From the NCBI GenBank assembly GCA_963969595.1, contig OZ018412.1, positions 12,092,501 through 12,156,500 of the forward strand: 64,000 nt of DNA, written 5' to 3'. This stretch comes from Neckera pumila (lineage: Eukaryota; Streptophyta; Bryopsida; Hypnales; Neckeraceae). Below the pieces are notes generated by a model. That model had not been told where the DNA came from. It searched no databases and saw nothing but the letters and a program-made list of their open reading frames with translations. Both the position numbers and the translations under genes were made by a program. How positions within the stretch are numbered: position 1 is the first letter of the stretch; every line of letters begins with the position of its first letter. Shown here in pieces: positions 59,435 through 64,000 of this stretch.

Positions 59435-59528
59435 AATTTATTATTTTTTTCAAATATTTGGTATTTATACTAGAAATGACAATAAGGGAGCGTTTTCAAT
59501 GAAAACATAGTCAATGGAACTTTAGGGG
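59435..59528 (+). mobile_element. Family B right-end fragment B3
   Basis: TACTAGAAATGAC, GAAAACATAGTC and GAACTTTAGGGG then TTAA (59529-59532) match the right end of B1 and B2. The left part is missing or unrecognisable. Confidence 0.6.
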
Positions 59529-59594
59529 TTAATTCCGAAATGCTCAATGATTCACTAAGTCAATGATGAATGTTTGAAAAGTGAATTCTATCCA

Positions 59595-59720
59595 ATCAAT
59601 ACCTTAAATGAGGCTGGTTGTTTGTTTGTTTGTTTGTTTGTTTGTTTGTTTGTTTGTTTGTTTGTTTGTTTGTTTGTTTGTTTGTTTTGTTTTGTTTTGT
59701 TTGTAGCGTGGACAACTTCC
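59595..59720 (+). repeat. Family H remnant with long (TTTG)n
   Basis: ACCTTAAATGAGGCTGG leads into about 17-20 TTTG units followed by TTTTG units (59618-59704). The lead-in is the family H left part. It probably expanded from the family's internal tract. Confidence 0.8.
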
Positions 59721-59724
59721 TAAC

Positions 59725-60520
59725 CGTGCGTCCCCCGGCCGCGTGCTTGCTATTGGGAGTAGAACCGAGAGTTAGAAAATTACTTTTACTTTGATTTTAG
59801 TTGTGGCAACGACATTGGGCACACTAGTTAATATTAATTTAGGAAGCTTTAAGACTAGAAGGATCATCTAATATATTAATGGAATGAAAAAAAAATGCTC
59901 TACATGAATCAATAATGTGGCTATTTTAGGTAGATTATAATTATTTCTTATTTCTTCATTATATATAATTTTACTAGGTGAGGCAGCCCATTCTTGATTG
60001 ACAACCCATTTTTGATCACTTTAGGAATTACAGACATGTAAGAGGACGGTTTCTTTGGTGGAAAATTTTCTCGTATACAGCAATAGTGTTTGGACCTTTC
60101 CTAGAATTTTCAGTTATATTGTTATCAAAACAAAGTTACTATGCATTAATGAGTTCCATATTTTGTAATTCCTTAAGTGATCAAGACTGAGTTGCCTCCC
60201 CTAATCTTTAAGCTCAATCACTCTACATCCAAACATATTGAAAAAATGACTTTTGTCTATTGTTCGATGATGTGAGTAGATGAGTTGTATAATTGATGCT
60301 TCACAATATTTGTGTAAGGCTCCAAATCAATTAATGTTAGATGGAAGGAAATGAAAAGTAGCAAAAATATAGATTTTTAGTTGAAGTCAAAATTCATTTT
60401 GTCAATAAAGCTCCAAATCTATATTCTTTCTCTTCCCAGGCTCCGTTACTAAGCTCTTTGAAGAGATAATTCCTTATGATGAAGAACGCTAAGAAATGTG
60501 TATAATTGTAGATGGAGTGG
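59725..60520. other. Gene-free stretch
   Basis: Nothing recognised. Confidence 0.4.
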
Positions 60521-60526
60521 TTTCAA

Positions 60527-61444
60527 CCCTAAAGGACCAAGGTCATTTTTCTGCCAAAAACACTCAAAACTGCCATTTCTATAGCAAAGAGTAAAAAAAA
60601 TTGATAATTGTTTTTTTTTCCACATCTAACCATCGGATCTTATACCTAACTAGTATGAAAATTTTCTGGGAAAAATTTCAAATTTTTTGACCCTACAGAT
60701 TGCAAGATATCTGCGTTTAAAGTGAAAAAAATAAGTTTTTAAGCACATTGTGGGACTAGGTTTTTTGACTTTGAACATTTTTAACTTTAAATTTTTGCAC
60801 TATAAAGTTTTGAGCTCTAAATCTTAATAGTGGAGAATCAAGCTGATAATCTAGCAAAACAAATGAAACAAAAAAAACTTAATTTTTATTATTAAAAAAA
60901 TTATTAAGTAGAAGTAGGTACAAGATAGAAGGAAAATCTAAAATATTAATATCTTTTATATGGATTAAAATGTATTGATCCCAATAGTGAGATTGTTCTA
61001 GAAAAAAAATAAAACCATGTGGAACTTTTTTTTTTGAAAAACTATAAAAATGGCATTTAGAAATGAATCCTATAAGTTATTTTTTTCAGGAAGATGCTCC
61101 AAGTGCCCCAAAAAATAGATTGTCCATAACTTTCTCATAACAAATCCAAATGGAATGAATCAAAGTTTTCCAGATATACAAAAATATAATCTATGAGAAA
61201 AGAATTCAAAAAAAAAAAATTAAATTTTTGCAAATTTTTTTTACTACCCCCTCTCCCCTCTTTTGAGCTTATTTGGGCATAACTTTTGTTCCCGGGCACC
61301 GATTGAAAAAAATGATATTCCCACAAAGCTTATCAGTTTTTCTAACTTTAAAAAAAGTTTCAAAAAATCAGGACAAAAATTCAGCCCTTAGGTACTTGTC
61401 CAAAATCCTAAATGTCCGCCGAACCAACAATGGTCCTTTAGGGG
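60527..61444 (+). mobile_element. Family A element A5, near-intact
   Basis: 918 bp from CCCTAAAGGACCAAGG to CAATGGTCCTTTAGGGG, flanked by TCAA (60523-60526) and TTAA (61445-61448). It is collinear with A1 throughout and is the best reference copy. Only short frames. Confidence 0.85.
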
Positions 61445-61449
61445 TTAAA

Positions 61450-61795
61450 GAATCACCGTAATTATCTAGTGAAACACATTTAGGTTCAAATTTAAAGGCA
61501 AAAGAATAATGGGATCTTAGTTTGGCCTTTGAGATATCTATAATATTGTTTCTTAGAGCAATAAGGGCCTTTTGCATCCTTGAAAAGAAAACCCCTTCTT
61601 GTAAACCGAACTTATATTATATGCATGTTTTTATGCATAGAGTCAATGCAGAATAATTCTTGAATCTATAACTAGGCACCTCCCCAGATATTTAAAAAAG
61701 GATAATACCAACAATACTAGTGCGTGAACGTAAAGACATGAGCCTGCAAGTCTTGAACCTAGTTGTAGGTACGTGTACCTATAACCATTTGAAGG
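61450..61795. other. Gene-free stretch
   Basis: Nothing recognised. Confidence 0.4.

Positions 61796-61800
<5 letters not shown>

Positions 61801-61862
<62 letters not shown>
61801..61862. repeat. (AT)31 microsatellite
   Basis: An uninterrupted AT dinucleotide tract of about 62 bp. The frames that cross it (runs of Ile-Tyr) are artefacts. Confidence 0.97.
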
Positions 61863-61864
<2 letters not shown>

Positions 61865-61867
<3 letters not shown>

Positions 61868-62440
61868 ACATAGGTCACTGTAACATAGAAAGAATTTATA
61901 ATTTAGGCACCTAAAACCATAGAAGGTGTTTATAATATAAATTCCTAGGCTCATAGGCTCATAGATTCTATACTCACATGCTAGCATTTTTGGGATAATA
62001 CCTTTCTTGGGACGTGAGTACAATGGTTGGTTATACAATATTATAACATGAATCAATTGTTGAGCCCTATCCTTGCAAAAGGCTTCTATTATTTTAGGGT
62101 TCAAAATCTACCTTAGCTGAAATTGCATTGAAAAATTCATTGGTTTCACACTAAGATATAACTTCCTCCTTGTACTTGTTAAAAAAATAATAAACCATCC
62201 TTAATTGAGAATTGTCACATATAGATTCTTGCCTAGAATGAAGACATGAATTTTAAAGATGTACTAGGTTTAAACATTAGAACTTTTTTTGTCAATTTAT
62301 AGTATATGCATCAATCCCAAGTGCTTGAAAAATTAGTAACTTAGTCCAAATAATGCACTGCAAATTGTGTTGGAATTCATTTATCAATTCAATCTAGTAG
62401 AGACAAACCTTACCATTTCAAAGTAACCGTCCTTAGCTGC
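61865..62440. other. Gene-free stretch
   Basis: Nothing recognised. Confidence 0.4.
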
Positions 62441-62444
62441 AATT

Positions 62445-62696
62445 TTGTGGAGATTAGAAGTGCAGAAATTGCAGTATGCATTCATCACGTTGATGCTTCT
62501 AACACTTGAGTATAGGGCAATGCCCGCAGAAGAGGGCATTGCGCCAAATAATCGGCCGACGAGGAGGGCGGAGCTTGACAAGGAGGGCCAATTATTTGGC
62601 GCAATGCCCGATGATAAGGATATTGCCCGACGTAAATTACGACTGAAAGAGGAGATAAAATTGGATGAAATGATGAGCCGGATGAAAAATCCATAA
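62445..62696 (+). CDS. Small hydrophilic ORF of unknown nature
   Basis: An 83-residue ATG-initiated frame. Residues about 24-83 are strongly charged (RRAELDKEG, DIARRKLRLKEEIKLDEMM) and would form a helix, unlike the chance frames around it. The DNA is GC-richer than its surroundings. It contains a 19-bp inverted repeat and is followed at once by another. No family recognised. It may be the tail exon of a gene, a gene fragment carried by an element, or chance. Confidence 0.3.
   Translation: MWRLEVQKLQYAFITLMLLTLEYRAMPAEEGIAPNNRPTRRAELDKEGQLFGAMPDDKDIARRKLRLKEEIKLDEMMSRMKNP
62534..62609. repeat. 19-bp inverted repeat
   Basis: GGGCATTGCGCCAAATAAT (62534-62552) and its exact complement (62591-62609) around a 38-base spacer. 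Confidence 0.9.
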
Positions 62697-62735
62697 TCCC
62701 CGATTACGCGGTTTTGTCCACGTAATCGGGGATTA
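62694..62735. repeat. 15-bp inverted repeat
   Basis: TAATCCCCGATTACG (62694-62708) and its exact complement (62721-62735), with a 12-base loop, directly at the end of the small ORF. Confidence 0.9.
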
Positions 62736-62769
62736 CGGCACAGAAGCTTCCTACCGATTGAACGGGACG

Positions 62770-64000
62770 GGAACCAAGAGTGGTTTACATTTTGCTTAAT
62801 TCTCTTTTTATTCTATGCGTTCTTCTACCTTATTTCATAGATGTTAGATTGAGTGCATATGTGCATAGGACTTGAGGTTCCATCACAATGTTGTTGTAGT
62901 GTTGTTAGTTTGAATTTGTTTCAACATTTCTAACATGATTCTAGAATGGTGAGGTTGTATGGGGGTTATATCATTAATTTTTAAAGTGTGAAGAAATAGA
63001 TTTTCAATGAATTCCAAACAAATTGCCTTTTGTTTTGTATACAAAATAATGCACTTTTATTTTTGTGTAATAATATATAATTTTTAGATACCAAAAAAAT
63101 CAAACACCAAACAAATTTTAAAACAATTTAAATGAAGAATTTTAGGTAAAGATCCTTGCATTGTACCCAATATCTTCTTTATTCAAAGCCCTATAATACA
63201 AATTAATTACATTTGCTTTGAGAGCAAAACTATCAAAGCTTGTAATTGCTTAAATACAAGTTTTGTGGTTGTGCTTGACATAAAATTCTTAAGCTTTAGA
63301 TAGAAGACCCTTGCCTCCCAAGATTAAAGGCTTATTTCATTGCAAAAAGCTTGAATGTAAGCTTGTCCATTAATTATTGGTCACTAACATGCATCATTGT
63401 TCTTATAGTAACACTGTATAATTGGGTCCAGTTCAAATACAAATTTTGGACCTCTTGCTTGTCTCAAATTATGTGAATGTGTGGTGATTATTCATGCCCT
63501 TGTTGCCATTGCAACAAAAGGTTTCTCGCTGCCTACTTCTGCGGCCTAGTTCCCCACCTAGTCCTACACCTACTTCCCATCAAATTGCCGCATTCTTCTA
63601 CTGCATTCGCGAATTCTAAATCCACATTCCATTACTGCTTCAAACATTGCCGGCGTAGGCATTCCTTCTATGTGACCCCTTGCCGCCATGGCCTTATCTA
63701 CAGCACTACCATTTGCACTCCTCCCTTGCCCTTCACTTCTACTCCCACTTCTACCAGGGCAATCGATTTTAACAATCTTTGTTTTGCCACATTGTCGCTT
63801 GCATTCACACTCTCACCTCACCACTCCAATTTAGTCAATTGGGCCGTTTTTTGCGTGGAGGGGAGCTTATACTCGCCCAATTGGGCTTAGCCTGCACAAG
63901 ACAACCAAGCTTATGGTTTAAGCCCTTGTGCTTCTCTTCTCCCTACCATTTGTTTAGGCTTGGGCTCTATTCCTAGGCTGCTGTAATTGTCATCCATTCT
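62770..64000. other. No gene supported; C-rich end
   Basis: 62770-63470 is ordinary AT-rich DNA. From 63480 the plus strand becomes C-rich, with a 137-residue frame (63477-63890) rich in Cys, His, Ser and Leu. It has no recognised motif and runs toward the window edge. Confidence 0.4.

Noticed and set aside
61643..62104. 153-residue minus-strand frame
   Set aside because: Its core is translation of the (AT)31 tract; the rest is low-complexity AT-rich DNA.
63477..63890. 137-residue Cys/His-rich frame as a zinc-finger gene
   Set aside because: Cys and His spacing follows no known finger, composition reflects C-rich DNA, and no splice or start context supports it.

Overview
The window looks like nuclear DNA of a streptophyte plant or alga. 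It holds three spliced, plant-type genes in about 64 kb: a COMT-like O-methyltransferase, a TONNEAU1 (TON1) homologue, and the UFM1-activating enzyme UBA5. Introns are many and canonical (one looks GC-AG). Exons are clearly richer in G+C than the AT-rich spacer. TON1 together with a COMT-class methyltransferase points to the plant lineage. The long tails of the proteins and the unfamiliar repeats suggest a bryophyte- or charophyte-grade organism rather than a flowering plant, but the species cannot be fixed from the sequence alone. I saw no bacterial genes, tRNA, rRNA, CRISPR array or autonomous transposase/reverse transcriptase.

Layout: 1-10.9 kb is gene-free and repeat-rich. 10.9-13.56 kb (minus strand) is a three-exon O-methyltransferase. 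15-30 kb is a dense pile of nested non-autonomous elements. 31.73-36.65 kb (plus) is TON1, with a GC-rich leader from about 30.78 kb. 37-43.7 kb is again elements and featureless AT-rich DNA. 43.955-49.345 kb (plus) is UBA5 in 14 exons. 49.7-64 kb is tandem repeats, hairpins and more nested elements.

The three genes do not form a pathway or operon: one is specialised methylation metabolism, one is preprophase-band/microtubule organisation, one is UFMylation. The main unusual content lies between them. Several element families (called A, B and E here) share termini of the form TTAA|CCC(C)TAAA...TTTAGGGG|TTAA. Comparison of filled and empty copies inside this same window supports duplication of a 4-bp YTAA target. 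Members are inserted in one another in both directions (A in B, and B in A), and another family (C, termini CATTAGA...TCTAATG) is inserted into both. Some C copies are long and carry a central foldback. This fits a resident set of non-autonomous DNA transposons, possibly piggyBac-like, with no autonomous partner in the window.

Gene models were built by eye from frame, splice signals and remembered family sequence. The methyltransferase and UBA5 models are phase-consistent throughout. The TON1 model is phase-consistent except for one uncertain junction near 35.25-36.13 kb.
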